The notes under the pieces: generated by a model
What the model was told of the DNA's origin: nothing
Seen by the model: the letters and a program-made list of their open reading frames with translations, nothing else
The model's database searches: none
Part shown: one piece after another, positions 1 through 10,507 of the stretch
Numbering within the stretch: the stretch's first letter is position 1
Layout of the letters: each line of letters opens with the position of its first letter
NCBI GenBank assembly: GCA_027924585.1
Contig: BSBM01000779.1
Location: forward strand, 12,179,001-12,243,000
DNA: 64,000 bases
Reading direction: 5' to 3'
Origin: Larix kaempferi
Lineage: Eukaryota; Streptophyta; Pinopsida; Pinales; Pinaceae
Program-made: the position numbers and the translations under genes

Positions 1-933
1 TCGGGTTTGCAACCTTGGAGAATCCTTCGATAAACCTCCTGTAGTAACCAGCAAGGCCCATAAAAGATCTCACATCAGTCACATTCTTTGGAGTTGGCCA
101 ATTCATAATGGCTTCAATCTTCTCAGGGTCTATAGATATTCCTTCGTCGGAGATGATGTGACCCAAATAATGAATTCTATCTTTATAAAAGTCACATTTG
201 CTCAACTTTGCATACAGCTTATGCTCTCTTAGTAATTACATTGTCATTCTCAAATGTTCTTCATGCTCTTCTTCATTCTTAGAATAGATGAGAATGTCGT
301 CTAGGAATACAAGAACAAACTTGTCCAAATATTTGCTAAAAACATTATTCATGAGACACATGAATGTAGCTGGTGCATTTATGAGACCGAATGGTACTAC
401 TAGAAACTCATAGTGTCCATACCTCGTTCTAAAGGCTGTCTTATGAATATCTTCTTCTTTGATTCTTACCTGATGGTAACCAGACCTCAAGTCAATCTTT
501 GAGAATACCTTTTCTCCTCTCATTTGGTCAAAAAGGTCATCAATTCGGGGCAATGGGTATTTGTTCTTCACAGTGACTTTGTTCAACTGCCTGTAGTCAA
601 TACATAACCTGAGTGTTCCATCTTTCTTTTTCACAAATAGAACAGGTGCTCCCCACGGGGACACACTTGGCCTAATATATTTCTTTTCCAGCAACTCTTG
701 TAATTGCATTTTCAATTATAGCAATTCCGGTGTATTCATCCTATAGGGTGTCTTAGACACTGGTGCCGCTCTTGGCACAAGTTCAATTGTAAAGTCAATG
801 TCTCTCTTTGGAGGGAGTCCTGGAATCTCATCAGGAAAAACATCCCTGAATTCTTGCAATACATGATAGTCCTCCAATTTAAGAGTTTCATTCTCAGCTG
901 CCTCTAAAATGTGGGCAGCATACAATTGACATC
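1..933 (-). pseudogene. Ty3/gypsy reverse transcriptase part of LTR-A pol
   Basis: Read on the minus strand, this begins with the linker before RT (EFRDVFPDEIPGLPP) and passes a TAA at 716-718. It continues through classical RT blocks: [39 protein letters not shown], and the catalytic box FLDDILIYS, in which the usual Y/F-x-D-D appears as FLDD. After a TAA at 236-238 the same frame continues with LSKCDFYKDRIHYLGHIIS and WPTPKNVTDVRSFMGLAGYY, the RT thumb and connection typical of gypsy elements. It leaves the window at base 1, so RNase H and integrase would lie to the left. Enzymatically this would copy element RNA into cDNA, but the two stops make this copy inactive. Confidence 0.95.
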
Positions 934-938
934 CCTTC
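934..938. repeat. Target site duplication (CCTTC), left copy, of LTR-B
   Basis: CCTTC directly precedes the TGTAATG start of LTR-B and recurs at 7426-7430 right after its TGACA end. A 5-bp duplication is the expected integrase footprint. It also keeps the interrupted LTR-A polyprotein in frame when one copy is removed. Confidence 0.95.
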
Positions 939-2965
939 TGTAATGTCCCTTGTTAGGAATTTTATTAAAATTGCAATTTTCCACTTTTTTCCTTAATTCG
1001 ACCTTTGACTAGTTTCGATCTCTAGGTCCCAAATTTGCCCCAAATGATCCCAAATCTTCTGAGAAGGTATATGAATGATATTAGAACATAAATATGTGTT
1101 TCAGGGATGCCTTTGTACCTTTAAAACACTTCTGCAAATACTCTTTCAATTCTGGTCAATGTAGGTAACTTTACTAGTGATTTCCCTTTGACTAGTATTG
1201 GTCTCTAGGTCTCAAATTGACTCCAAATGCCTTCAAATATTCAAGGAAGGTTTATGAATGATATTAGGGATTGAATATGATGTTCAGGGATAACATATAG
1301 CCACCAAAAGACCTCTGCAAACTCTCTTAAGATTCTGGACCAAGTATGCAATTTTACTAGTAATTTGGGGTTCAAATCCCCCTAAGGTAAGTACTGAAAA
1401 TGGCTTCCCAAATGCCTCCAAACCCACTCAAATTTATGAACAGAGGTATGTAATGTGTTAAGTATGTTATTAAGGTCTCATATGCACCATTAATGGTTTA
1501 TTAAAACTTTTCTCACCCTCTCCCATTCAACTGCAAAAATCACCAATTCGACCCTTGGGGAAATGGCACTATTTCTTCTCCCAATGCAATTAAACTGAGT
1601 AAAAATGCTTCAAATGCTCAAGTACAGTACATGAAACTTGTAGAAGACATCCATGGCAGTATATTTATCACAAATATATCAGAGAATCATCCATTCATTC
1701 GAAATCATCATCAATACATTGGATCACAACAAGGTAGTGGGGAAATGGCATTGTTCTTCCATTAAAAATGAGATTTATACATTTATACTTGGAATTTCAA
1801 CCTGAAACTTCTTGGAGATGCATGACAGAGTATTTAATTCATATTACAAAATAAATGGAGCATTAAGAGCTTCCCCAAAGAGTACAATAGCTCACCAAAA
1901 ACGCCCTCCCTCAAGGATCAAGAATATGCCATCAAAACTGGAAATGGTTGAAGGAGTGAGCTGCAATAGAAGAAACCATGAGCTGCCCTGTAGCTTACAC
2001 CTGCAAATAAAGACTCCATTAAAGCTCCAAATGAAAGGTCTGAATGGCCTTTCCAATTACCAACTTGGATGGGAATCTTTCACCCTCGAAATTGGCTAAG
2101 GCAAGAAACTAGTCATCCACTAGCTCTCCCTCTTCACAAATGCAATTGCAAATTCTACAAATGATCAAAAAGCTGGTTTCATTCTTTGTTATTGACATTT
2201 ATAAAGTTCTAATGGCCTCCATGGGTCGAATTCCTTCCAAGAGACTCATGCCAACTCAAGTTGGGAAAAGATTCCAAAGAACGCCACTTGTACAACAATT
2301 CCTAGTCTCCCCCTTCCACCAAATCACATGTGGAAGCATCTTAGCTGCCCTAACACCCTTGAGAGCCCTCTTGGAGTCTATTTTTAGCCCTGACATGTCA
2401 TATATGTCATATGTCAGCCTTCAGGTCTGATTTGTGTCATAGGTGTCATAGCATCTTCATCATTGTTGTCATAGAGCTAGGGAATCTAGCCCAAGTGTCT
2501 CACTAGCTCCAAATTGCCTCTTCCTCTTCCATGGGAGTTACTCTTCCTCTATATTTCGACCTTGGATGAGTTATGCCATGAATAATACCTTTTGGACTTC
2601 CCCAAGTATGTTACCATTCACCTTGAATTCGAATTGGTGAGAGAATGATGCCAAATGTAGTGGGGAAATCTAGCCATATGTGGGTCCCACTTCCTCCATG
2701 TGTCTTCATGATGAAATGCCACTTTGATTTTCACTTGTATATATTTATTTATCTCCTTTATTAAATATTTATTCCATTCTAATGTTCAAACATCATTTAT
2801 TATCCCCATTATTCCAAATCCCAAAGCTTCCACCCCAAACCTAGGAAACTAGTAATTTTCCTCCTTGGCAATTATTTGACCCTTAACATCAACTTTGCAA
2901 ACTCTAATGAATATGGCTAATGTGATTAGGCCATTGTGACCCAATTCCAAATTTGGGACATGACA
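939..2965 (-). repeat. LTR-B 3' LTR (left copy)
   Basis: On the plus strand it starts TGTAATGTCCC and ends CATGACA; the element's own strand reads TGTCATG...GGGACATTACA. It matches 5399-7425 over its full 2027 bp with about 16 substitutions seen by eye. Short reading frames near 1812-2099 and 2140-2430 occur in both copies only because the LTR is duplicated, so I do not call them genes. Confidence 0.95.
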
Positions 2966-2985
2966 AATCCTCCCTTCCCAATATT
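2966..2985 (-). other. Polypurine tract of LTR-B
   Basis: Immediately inside the left LTR the minus strand reads ATTGGGAAGGGAGGATT up to the LTR start TGTCATG. This is the expected purine-rich primer site for plus-strand DNA synthesis and fixes the minus-strand orientation. Confidence 0.8.
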
Positions 2986-3144
2986 GCTTGTCCTCAAGCA
3001 ATTTCAAACATGGGTGTTGAAGAACCTGCTTTCTGTATAATTCTTTGAAGTTGCCATTGAATTGCCAAACCTTGAGTCTTTGAGTTTTCATGAATATTTT
3101 AGAGAGGAACCAACATGCTTGCTGCTGCACTACTCTGATAAAAA

Positions 3145-5250
3145 TCACTTTATTAAGTGGGGAATTCCATCTCCCATACTGCTTGTTTCCCCCAAAAAAT
3201 TTGAAACCAATGAGATAAAAATTATTCCAGGGTCCCATTGCTTGTATTGCACCCCAACAATTAAGAGTGCTCTCCAACCTACACCATTAGATAAGAGGAT
3301 TCCTGGATCCCATTTTCTTGTATGCATTCTTCCAAACATCATGAGTACCAAATATATATCATCAAAGTACCTAACAACATAATGAAAATGTACATCAAGG
3401 ATATGCTTCATCAAAGAGTCATGAAAGTGCTTATACCTCCAAGCAAGTAGACCACCATTTTCCAAGTGCATACAAGCTTCAAGTGACCAATCAAATCTGC
3501 TCCAATGACATAGGTGAGGATCCCATGTCCTATAATGCTGCTCCAAAAGGATGTGATATGCATCAAAATATTCAGCCATGTATTCTTTCATCCAAGAAGT
3601 GAATGAAGAATCTCCACTAGAATCTGAACCAAATAATGAGCAGAAAAAACAAGGAGACTTCAAATGACTCAAAGAAGTCTCACCCATACATCCATGAATG
3701 TGAGAATCATAAAAATGTAACAAAGTATGTGGCTTCCAACAAAAATGTTCTTCCATCATAAATCTATTCATCCAAGTGTTGGATGAAGTTCCTCTAACAT
3801 CAAATGAACCCAGTGTTGAGCAAGAAAAACCATGAGTATTCAAGTGACTCAAATCCATATCATAGGTGCATCCATGTAGATGTGAATCATCATAAAGTGA
3901 CAAATTATGCTGCTGCAAATGTGAATAAGAATGTGCTCCAACCATGTCATCATAAAATTTAAATATAGGAGTTCCATACTCCTCATGTGGCACCATCAAA
4001 AAGAACCCTTTCACCCATACTTCATTGAGACTAATGTTGCAAAACATGGAATTGTAGGATGTAGGAGAATTAACCAAATCACCCAAATGATCAAAAAGTA
4101 CAGAATTTTCATCATGGGAAGGATCCATATGGGTAGTATCATGAAGCTCCTTCAAAAGTGTGAACTCTTTGTCATATTTTGGTTCCAATGTAGAGGAATC
4201 AGGCTCTTCTTTAAAAATTGCATAACCTTCATCAAGAGGCAATTCAAATTCCTCTTCCACCACATCAAGTGTTTGGATCTCTTCAAGTTCATATTCAAAC
4301 ACATCAAGAACATTCAAATTTTCACATTTCTCATGATCCACCATGTCATGAGAATCCTCCAAACAATCTACCATTTGACAATCTGAAACATAGGAGGAAA
4401 AACAAGTATCTTGCAACTTTTCAAGAAGTTGCTCATTTTGAATGGTGAGCTTATGAATATCCTCATTATTCTTCAAGTATGCATCATGTAACAATTCATT
4501 AAGCTCAAACAAATGGTTTCTATCAAAAAACAAAGACATGAAATTACCTTTGATGTGGCACATTGCTCTTTGAATCTTCTCCATGTCTTCAAGGAAGGAT
4601 GTTTCCTCCAATGACGTAGCTCTCCAACAAGAATTTGACACCAATGCTTGAGTGTCATGGAGAATGCTGAGGGACTCTTGGATCTTATTTTCATCCATCT
4701 TTAAGGACCCTTCAAGAAAATGAGGCTCTTGCAAATGAACCTCCTCATCTTCTTCAATTTTGCTTGGACCAACTTCATGAAGCTCAAGTGGTGATGGGGA
4801 AGTTGATCTTGGTTCTTCTTCAACTGCTACAAGGTCTTCATTATCATGCTTAATGAAACTTGTACTTGTAGAAACACTTTCAAAAGTGATCTCTATGTCA
4901 CCAACATAGAGGTGTGAGCACCCATCAGTAGGTACTCCTTCATAGTTTAAGCATCCATCAGTAGATGCTCTTTGGTTCATGTCTAAGCTAGAAGGTGTCT
5001 CGAAATGATCTTCCATATTTTCAATAGAATCTTCTTCATGATCTTGTGATGTCTCTTCCTTTTGCTCCTTCAAGCAAGCTGATGCATTTTTCCCCTTGGT
5101 TTCCTTAAAATCAATAATTTTTTCCACAAGTTCGATAGAAAACAATTCGAATCCTTCCTTAAGTTGCTTGGTCATATCTTCAAATATTGTTTTCATAATT
5201 TTTATATGCTCCTCACCATCATATGAGGCTCCCTTTTCATCCCTAGTCAT
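3145..5250 (-). CDS. Intact 701-codon ORF of unknown function inside LTR-B
   Basis: I do not recognise this protein. It fills most of the interior of LTR-B and begins about 135 bp after the primer-binding site. The N-terminal half is acidic and helical: residues 10-50 look like a helix or coiled coil, 60-180 are rich in E and D, and 215-285 look like another coiled coil. The C-terminal half is rich in H, C, W and Y and contains an internal duplication: residues ~451-503 (YDDSHLHGC...DLSHL...TWMNRFMMEEHF) match ~511-562 (FYDSHIHGC...SLSHL...SWMKEYMAEYF). A WDP motif recurs at about 576, 648 and 673, twice as WDPG. There is no CCHC knuckle, D-S/T-G protease motif, YxDD box or DDE core. It could be a diverged gag-like or extra ORF of a non-autonomous family. 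An intact frame of this length in a young copy suggests selection on the family, but that is inference. Confidence 0.6.
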   Translation of the reverse strand: MTRDEKGASYDGEEHIKIMKTIFEDMTKQLKEGFELFSIELVEKIIDFKETKGKNASACLKEQKEETSQDHEEDSIENMEDHFETPSSLDMNQRASTDGCLNYEGVPTDGCSHLYVGDIEITFESVSTSTSFIKHDNEDLVAVEEEPRSTSPSPLELHEVGPSKIEEDEEVHLQEPHFLEGSLKMDENKIQESLSILHDTQALVSNSCWRATSLEETSFLEDMEKIQRAMCHIKGNFMSLFFDRNHLFELNELLHDAYLKNNEDIHKLTIQNEQLLEKLQDTCFSSYVSDCQMVDCLEDSHDMVDHEKCENLNVLDVFEYELEEIQTLDVVEEEFELPLDEGYAIFKEEPDSSTLEPKYDKEFTLLKELHDTTHMDPSHDENSVLFDHLGDLVNSPTSYNSMFCNISLNEVWVKGFFLMVPHEEYGTPIFKFYDDMVGAHSYSHLQQHNLSLYDDSHLHGCTYDMDLSHLNTHGFSCSTLGSFDVRGTSSNTWMNRFMMEEHFCWKPHTLLHFYDSHIHGCMGETSLSHLKSPCFFCSLFGSDSSGDSSFTSWMKEYMAEYFDAYHILLEQHYRTWDPHLCHWSRFDWSLEACMHLENGGLLAWRYKHFHDSLMKHILDVHFHYVVRYFDDIYLVLMMFGRMHTRKWDPGILLSNGVGWRALLIVGVQYKQWDPGIIFISLVSNFLGETSSMGDGIPHLIK

Positions 5251-5385
5251 AGTTTCCTCAAAAAATTTGCTCTTCTTCTCCTACTTTTTTTTCTTCAACA
5301 AAAGCACTTTCGGTTTCAATATCTAATGGTGGTACCTGAATTATTGTCCTCATGAATATTATACCACATCAGGTGCCAAGATCAT

Positions 5386-5397
5386 GCTCTGATACCA
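5386..5397 (-). other. Primer-binding site of LTR-B (initiator tRNA-Met type)
   Basis: The plus strand GCTCTGATACCA is the reverse complement of TGGTATCAGAGC, the common plant site complementary to the 3' end of initiator tRNA-Met. It lies one base from the right LTR and shows that this is the 5' LTR side. Confidence 0.93.
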
Positions 5398-5398
5398 C

Positions 5399-7425
5399 TG
5401 TAATGTCCCTTGTTAGGAATTTTATTAAAATTGCAATTTTCCACTTTTTTCCTTAATTCGACCTTTGACTAGTTTCGATCTCTAGGTCCCAAATTTGCCC
5501 CAAATGATCCCAAATATTCTGAGAAGGTATATGAATGATATTAGAACATAAATATGTGTTTCAGGGATGCCTTTGTACCTTTAAAACACTTCTGCAAATA
5601 CTCTTTCAATTCTGGTCAATGTAGGTAACTTTACTAGTGATTTCCCTTTGACTAGTATTGGTCTCTAAGTCTCAAATTGACTCCAAATGCCTTCAAATAT
5701 TCAAGGAAGGTTTATGAATAATATTAGGGATTGAATATGATGTTCAGGGATAACATATAGCCACCAAAAGACCTCTGCAAACTCTCTTAAGATTCTGGAC
5801 CAAGTATGCAATTTTACTAGTAATTTGGGGTTCAAATCCCCCTAAGGTAAGTACTGAAAATGGCTTCCCAAATGCCTCCAAACCCACTCAAATTTATGAA
5901 CAGAGGTATGTAATGTGTTAAGTATGTTATTAAGGTCTCATATGCACCATTAATGGTTTATTAAAACTTTTCTCACCCTCTCCCATTCAACTGCAAAAAT
6001 CACCAATTCGACCCTTGGGGAAATGGCACTATTTCTTCTCCCAATGCAATTAAACTGAGTAAAAATGCTTCAAATGCTCAAGTACAGTACATGAAACTTG
6101 TAGAAGACATCCATGGCAGTATATTTATCACAAATATATCAGAGAATCATCCATTCATTCGAAATCATCATCAATACATTGGCTCACAACAAGGTAGTGG
6201 GGAAATGGCATTGTTCTTCCATTAAAAATGAGATTTATACATTTATACTTGGAATTTCGACCTGAAACTTCTTGGAGATGCATAAAAGAGTATTTAATTC
6301 ATATTACAAAATAAATGGAGCATTAAGAGCTTCCCCAAAGAGTACAATATCTCACCAAAAACGCCCTCCCTCAAGGATCAAGAATATGCCATCAAAAATG
6401 GAAATGGTTGAAGGAGTGAGCTGCAATAGAAGAAACCATGAGATGCCCTGTAGCTTACACCTGCAAATAAAGACTCCATTAAAGCTTCAAATGAAAGGTC
6501 TGAATGGCCTTTCCAATTACCAACTTGGATGGGAATCTTTCACCCTCGAAATTGGCTAAGGCAAGAAACTAGTCATCCACTAGCTCTCCCTCTTCACAAA
6601 TGCAATTGCAAATTCTACAAATGATCAAAAAGCTGGTTTCATTCTTTGTTATTGACATTTATAAAGTTCTAATGGCCTCCATGGGTCGAATTCCTTCCAA
6701 GAGACTCATGCCAACTCAAGTTGGGAAGAGATTCCAAAGAACGCCACTTGTACAACAATTCCTAGTCTCCCCCTTCCACCAAATCACATGTGGAAGCATC
6801 TTAGCTGCCCTAACACCCTTGAGCGCCCTCTTGGAGTCTATTTTTAGCCCTGACATGTCATATATGTCATATGTCAGCCTTCAGGTCTGATTTGTGTCAT
6901 AGGTGTCATAGCATCTTCATCATTGTTGTCATAGAGCTAGGGAATCTAGCCCAAGTGTCTCACTAGCTCCAAATTGCCTCTTCCTCTTCCATGGGAGTTA
7001 CTCTTCCTCTATATTTCGACCTTGGATGAGTTATGCCATGAATAATACCTTTTGGACTTCCCCAAGTATGTTACCATTCACCTTGAATTCGAATTGGTGA
7101 GAGAATGATGCCAAATGTAGTGGGGAAATCTAGCCATATGTGGGTCCCACTTCCTCCATGTGTCTTCATGATGAAATGCCACTTTGATTTTCACTTGTAT
7201 ATATTTATTTATCTCCTTTATTAAATATTTATGCCATTCTAATGTTCAAACATCATTTATTATCCCCATTATTCCAAATCCCAAAGCTTCCACCCCAAAC
7301 CTAGGAAACTAGTAATTTTCCTCCTTGGCAATTATTTGACCCTTAACATCAACTTTGCAAACTCTAATGAATATGGCTAATGTGATTAGGCCATTGTGAC
7401 CCAATTCCAAATTTGGGTCATGACA
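5399..7425 (-). repeat. LTR-B 5' LTR (right copy)
   Basis: The full-length partner of 939-2965 has the same TGTAATGTCCC start and a TCATGACA end, followed directly by the second CCTTC copy at 7426-7430. It would carry the promoter on the minus strand. I could not pin down a TATA box. Confidence 0.95.
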
Positions 7426-7430
7426 CCTTC
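7426..7430. repeat. Target site duplication (CCTTC), right copy, of LTR-B
   Basis: It directly follows the TGACA end of the right LTR and is identical to 934-938. Confidence 0.95.
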
Positions 7431-9196
7431 CTACATAACCTCTTCAGCTGCATGGCTGAAACCTGTCTAACAGAAGTCACCTTTGGAATGCCTTTTACAA
7501 CCCTCGGGTTTCCTTCTTCGTCCATGCATTCAAATGTCTTATTGTAGCAGTCAAGTTTAACCTTGTGTGCTTCTAACCAATCCATTCCAATGAGAATATC
7601 ATAGGAACCAAGTGGCAAAATATTCAGATCTGCATAAGTGAATAGCCCATCCATCTCTAATGGACATTTCTCTACTATTTCACTAACTTTTCTCTTGGTT
7701 CCAGTGGCTAGTTGAACTAACCATGATTTACTATGCTTTATTTTCTTGAAAGCACAAATATCAACAATTCTAGGAGTGACATAACTGTGAGTAGATACAA
7801 GATCAATCAAAATAGAAACAGATTGCTTAGCAATCTTACCTTCAACTTCAACCACAGTTGACTGATGATCTGCTTAGCGATCGTCTAGTGCTGCATAGAT
7901 TCTAGGGATTGTCCTTGCCACTTGACCGACAGTTTCAGCTCCCTGGATGTTGTGGACTTGATTTGTATTCCCATTCCGATGTGGACAGATCCTAAGCATG
8001 TGGTCTCCTCCACAACCCCAACATTGAAGTGGTTCTCTTGGCTCCTTTGGATCTCTTGGCTTGTCTCCCATCATCCTAGTTGGCTTAGTCACAACCTGTG
8101 ATGGTTTCCTTTGCTGATTTCGGAATTGAGGAGGCTTGAACCCCTTCTTCCTTTGATCAAATTTTTCATTTTTCTTATCCTTCCATGCCTTATGGAATTA
8201 TGGTTTGCTTCTGTTTTGATCAAAGCAATACTTGGCCTTTCTTATGGCCTCCTCTAGAGTTCGAGGTTCATCGAACTCAATTCTGTCTTTATATGACTGG
8301 GGCAGTCCACTTAGGAAACGCTGAATTTTCACCTTATCATCTCGAATATACCTGACATACCTCAACATCTCCAAGAACTTGTTTGCATATTCTTCCATGG
8401 TGAATTGTCCCAATCTCAGCTCATGGAACTCTTTGATCTTATCATCATAGTACCTATCAGAGAGGTACTTCTCCTTGAAGTATTTCTTGAACTGCTTCCA
8501 CACAATCTTCCTTTCATTGATCTTCTTCACTTGCCTGATGTGTTCCCACCATATAGATGCTCTTCCATTCAAGTTGAAGATCGCAACCCTTGCCTTCATA
8601 TTCCCAGAGTAGTCTTGGACTTGGAAATATTTTCTCATCCCAAGAAGCCAAGCTTCAGCTTCTTGACCAGACTTTATCTCTCCATCAAATGTAGGAGGTT
8701 TCGCCTTCTTAAATTCCGCATGTGAATTATTCTTGTAGTGCTTCTTCCTCTTACCCCTGCGAGATGAAGAGCTTGAACGGTCAATGGATTCTTCAGAGTC
8801 AGATGATTCATTAGAAGAGATTTCTGGAGTATACGTTCTGTCTGTAGAAACTCTTCTTGAGCTACTGGCCCTCTTACGGGAATTCTTTCTAGAACTACTC
8901 CCACCCCTTTCTGGATTTGATGTCTGATGCCCAAAGTTTATTTTCCTTTGGATGTCTGTTAAAATCTGCAGCATGGCTGCATTCAGCTGATTTTGTTCTT
9001 CCTGAGCTTTAATCATCCTTTCATTATCTTCTCTACAGCTTTGCAACTCCACCCTTAGGCTTCTCATGGTGGCTGCAATACTTGGAGGAGTCTCTTGATT
9101 TCTTCTCCCATTAAATTCTGTTTCAGCATTTTCAACATGTATGTTTTCCCCCATCGCATCTGTCTCAGGATCATAGGGATCCTGTGCATTATCCAT
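7426..9196 (-). pseudogene. LTR-A gag and protease (Ty3/gypsy), broken by two stops
   Basis: The best start is the ATG at 9194-9196 (MDNAQDPYD). Residues ~165-310 form a Retrotrans_gag-type capsid domain (WLLGMRKYFQVQDYSG, AIFNLNGRASIWWEH, FKEKYLSDRYYDDKIKEF, FLSGLPQSYKDRI). A TAA at 8198-8200 interrupts the basic linker. The same frame then gives a nucleocapsid zinc knuckle, CWGCGGDHMLRIC (CX2CX3HX4C). A second TAA at 7874-7876 precedes a retropepsin-like domain whose active-site segment reads ILIDLVSTHSYV, so the usual D-S/T-G is D-L-V and should be inactive. The flap/C-terminal part LPLGSYDILIGMDWL is well kept. The frame then runs into LTR-B and resumes at 933. Confidence 0.93.
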
Positions 9197-9594
9197 AATG
9201 TTGATTTTCTTGGCCCAACCAAGATCCAAAACTTTCTAACTGTACTATCTAGAGTGCTGCCCTGATGTAACTGTGATTCGGCAAAATGTGTTCATCAACA
9301 CAATTATTAGTTGCATTATATTCTCAGAATCCATAACTTACTTCCATGCACGTGGGAAAATGTTATATTGACAATTTGTCAGATCATAGAATTTTCTCAC
9401 AATCAACGACATATGAGGGGGACGATGGGGGTTAAGGGGGCTTGCCCCCTTGTGGTTTTTTTTTTTTTTTTGTAAATCTTTCCATTTCGCGCAATCTGGC
9501 GCATAAGTTCCATGGCAATTTTTTCATTTTCGGCACTTGAAAATCTCCCTAAAAAATGGCTGAAATTCTTTGTTTCGAAGCAACTTGTGGAGTT

Positions 9595-10255
9595 CTTTCG
9601 CAATTTCGGAAGAGAATTGGAAATTCCTTCTGCAGTTTCGGAAGACATTTGGAAATTCTTTCCGCATTTTCGGAAGACATTTGGAAATTCTTTCCCCAGT
9701 TTCGGAATACATTTGGAAATTCCTTCAGTAGTTTCGGAATACATTTGGAAATTCTTTCTGCAGTTTCGGAAGACATTTGAAAATTCTTTCCGCATTTGCG
9801 GGGCGATTCGCTGAATCCTTCCGCAGTTGCGAAACAACTTGCGGAATCCTTCCGTAGTTGCGGGGCGATTTGCTGAGTCCTTCCGCAAATGCGGGGTGAT
9901 TTGCCGAATCCTTCCGCAGTTGCGGGGCGATTTGCCGAGTCCATCCGCAATTGCGAGGCGATTTTCCGAATCCTTCCGCAGTTGCAGGGTGATTTGCCGA
10001 GTCCTTTTGCGTTGCAGCACAACTCACAGAATCCTTCCGCAGTTTCGGGCCAACTTGCCGAACTCTTCCGCGTTGCGGAACAACTCGCGGAATCCTTCCG
10101 CAGTTTCGGGCCAACTTGTCGAACTCTTCCGCGTTGCGGAATCCTTCCGTAGTTTCGGGCCAACTTGTCGAACTCTTCCGCGTTGCGGAACAACTCGCGG
10201 AATCCTTCCGCAATTTCGGGCCAACTTGCCGAACTCTTCCGCGTTGCGGCGAAGA
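9595..10255. repeat. GC-rich tandem array in the LTR-A 5' leader
   Basis: Three related blocks follow each other. At 9604-9795 six units have a 32-bp spacing (TTTCGGAAGACATTTGGAAA type; starts at 9604, 9636, 9668, 9700, 9732, 9764). At about 9796-10010 units of about 32 bp carry GCGGGGCGATTTGCCG. At about 10020-10255 a longer unit of about 61 bp carries TTTCGGGCCAACTTG (at about 10047, 10108, 10157 and 10218). All share TCCGCA/TGCGGA-type half-palindromes, so the array can fold. It lies between the primer-binding site and gag. Many overlapping open frames on both strands here are by-products of the repeat and not genes. Confidence 0.9.
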
Positions 10256-10492
10256 CTTCCAAGTCCTAGAACAAACTTTAAACAAAATTTTTCCAAAAAC
10301 TCTTAGGAAAATTTGAAATATTTCCTTCTTTCAGTGATGACCGCTGCTTAGCAGGAGGTGATCTTACCTCTGTAATTTTATTCAACTTAGCCATTTTAAG
10401 CCCGATTTTGATACCTGTGGTGATCAGGAAGGAATCTTCCCTTGTAATTGTAATCAGATTTGGCCCATAGAGGTCCAATGCTGCAACCAGCA

Positions 10493-10504
10493 GCTCTGAT
10501 ACCA
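10493..10504 (-). other. Primer-binding site of LTR-A (initiator tRNA-Met type)
   Basis: GCTCTGATACCA, three bases from the LTR start at 10508, is the reverse complement of TGGTATCAGAGC. It marks 10508-12133 as the 5' LTR of a minus-strand element. Confidence 0.92.
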
Positions 10505-10507
10505 AAA

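Larger units (their letters stand above)
939..7425 (-). mobile_element. LTR-B: non-autonomous LTR retrotransposon with one long ORF, nested in LTR-A
   Basis: Two 2027-bp LTRs (939-2965 and 5399-7425) flank only 2433 bp of internal DNA, with a CCTTC target duplication outside. The primer-binding site reads as GCTCTGATACCA at 5386-5397 beside the right LTR, and a purine tract (on the minus strand) lies beside the left LTR at about 2966-2985. The element is therefore read on the minus strand. The interior has no gag zinc knuckle, protease, RT or integrase. Its only long ORF is the 701-codon frame at 3145-5250. This is LARD-like in build, with very long LTRs and a non-autonomous interior, but it carries an intact ORF. 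I count about 16 differences between the LTRs, so the insertion is young. Confidence 0.93.

Noticed and set aside
1812-2430. Two small plus-strand frames (95 and 96 codons) that are duplicated at 6272-6890
   Set aside because: They are duplicated only because they lie in both LTRs of LTR-B. They run against the element's strand and have no recognisable domain.
9403-10316. Many long frames on both strands (K-L-R-K-D-S-A type)
   Set aside because: They fall entirely in the GC-rich tandem array of the LTR-A leader, and all frames repeat the same unit.
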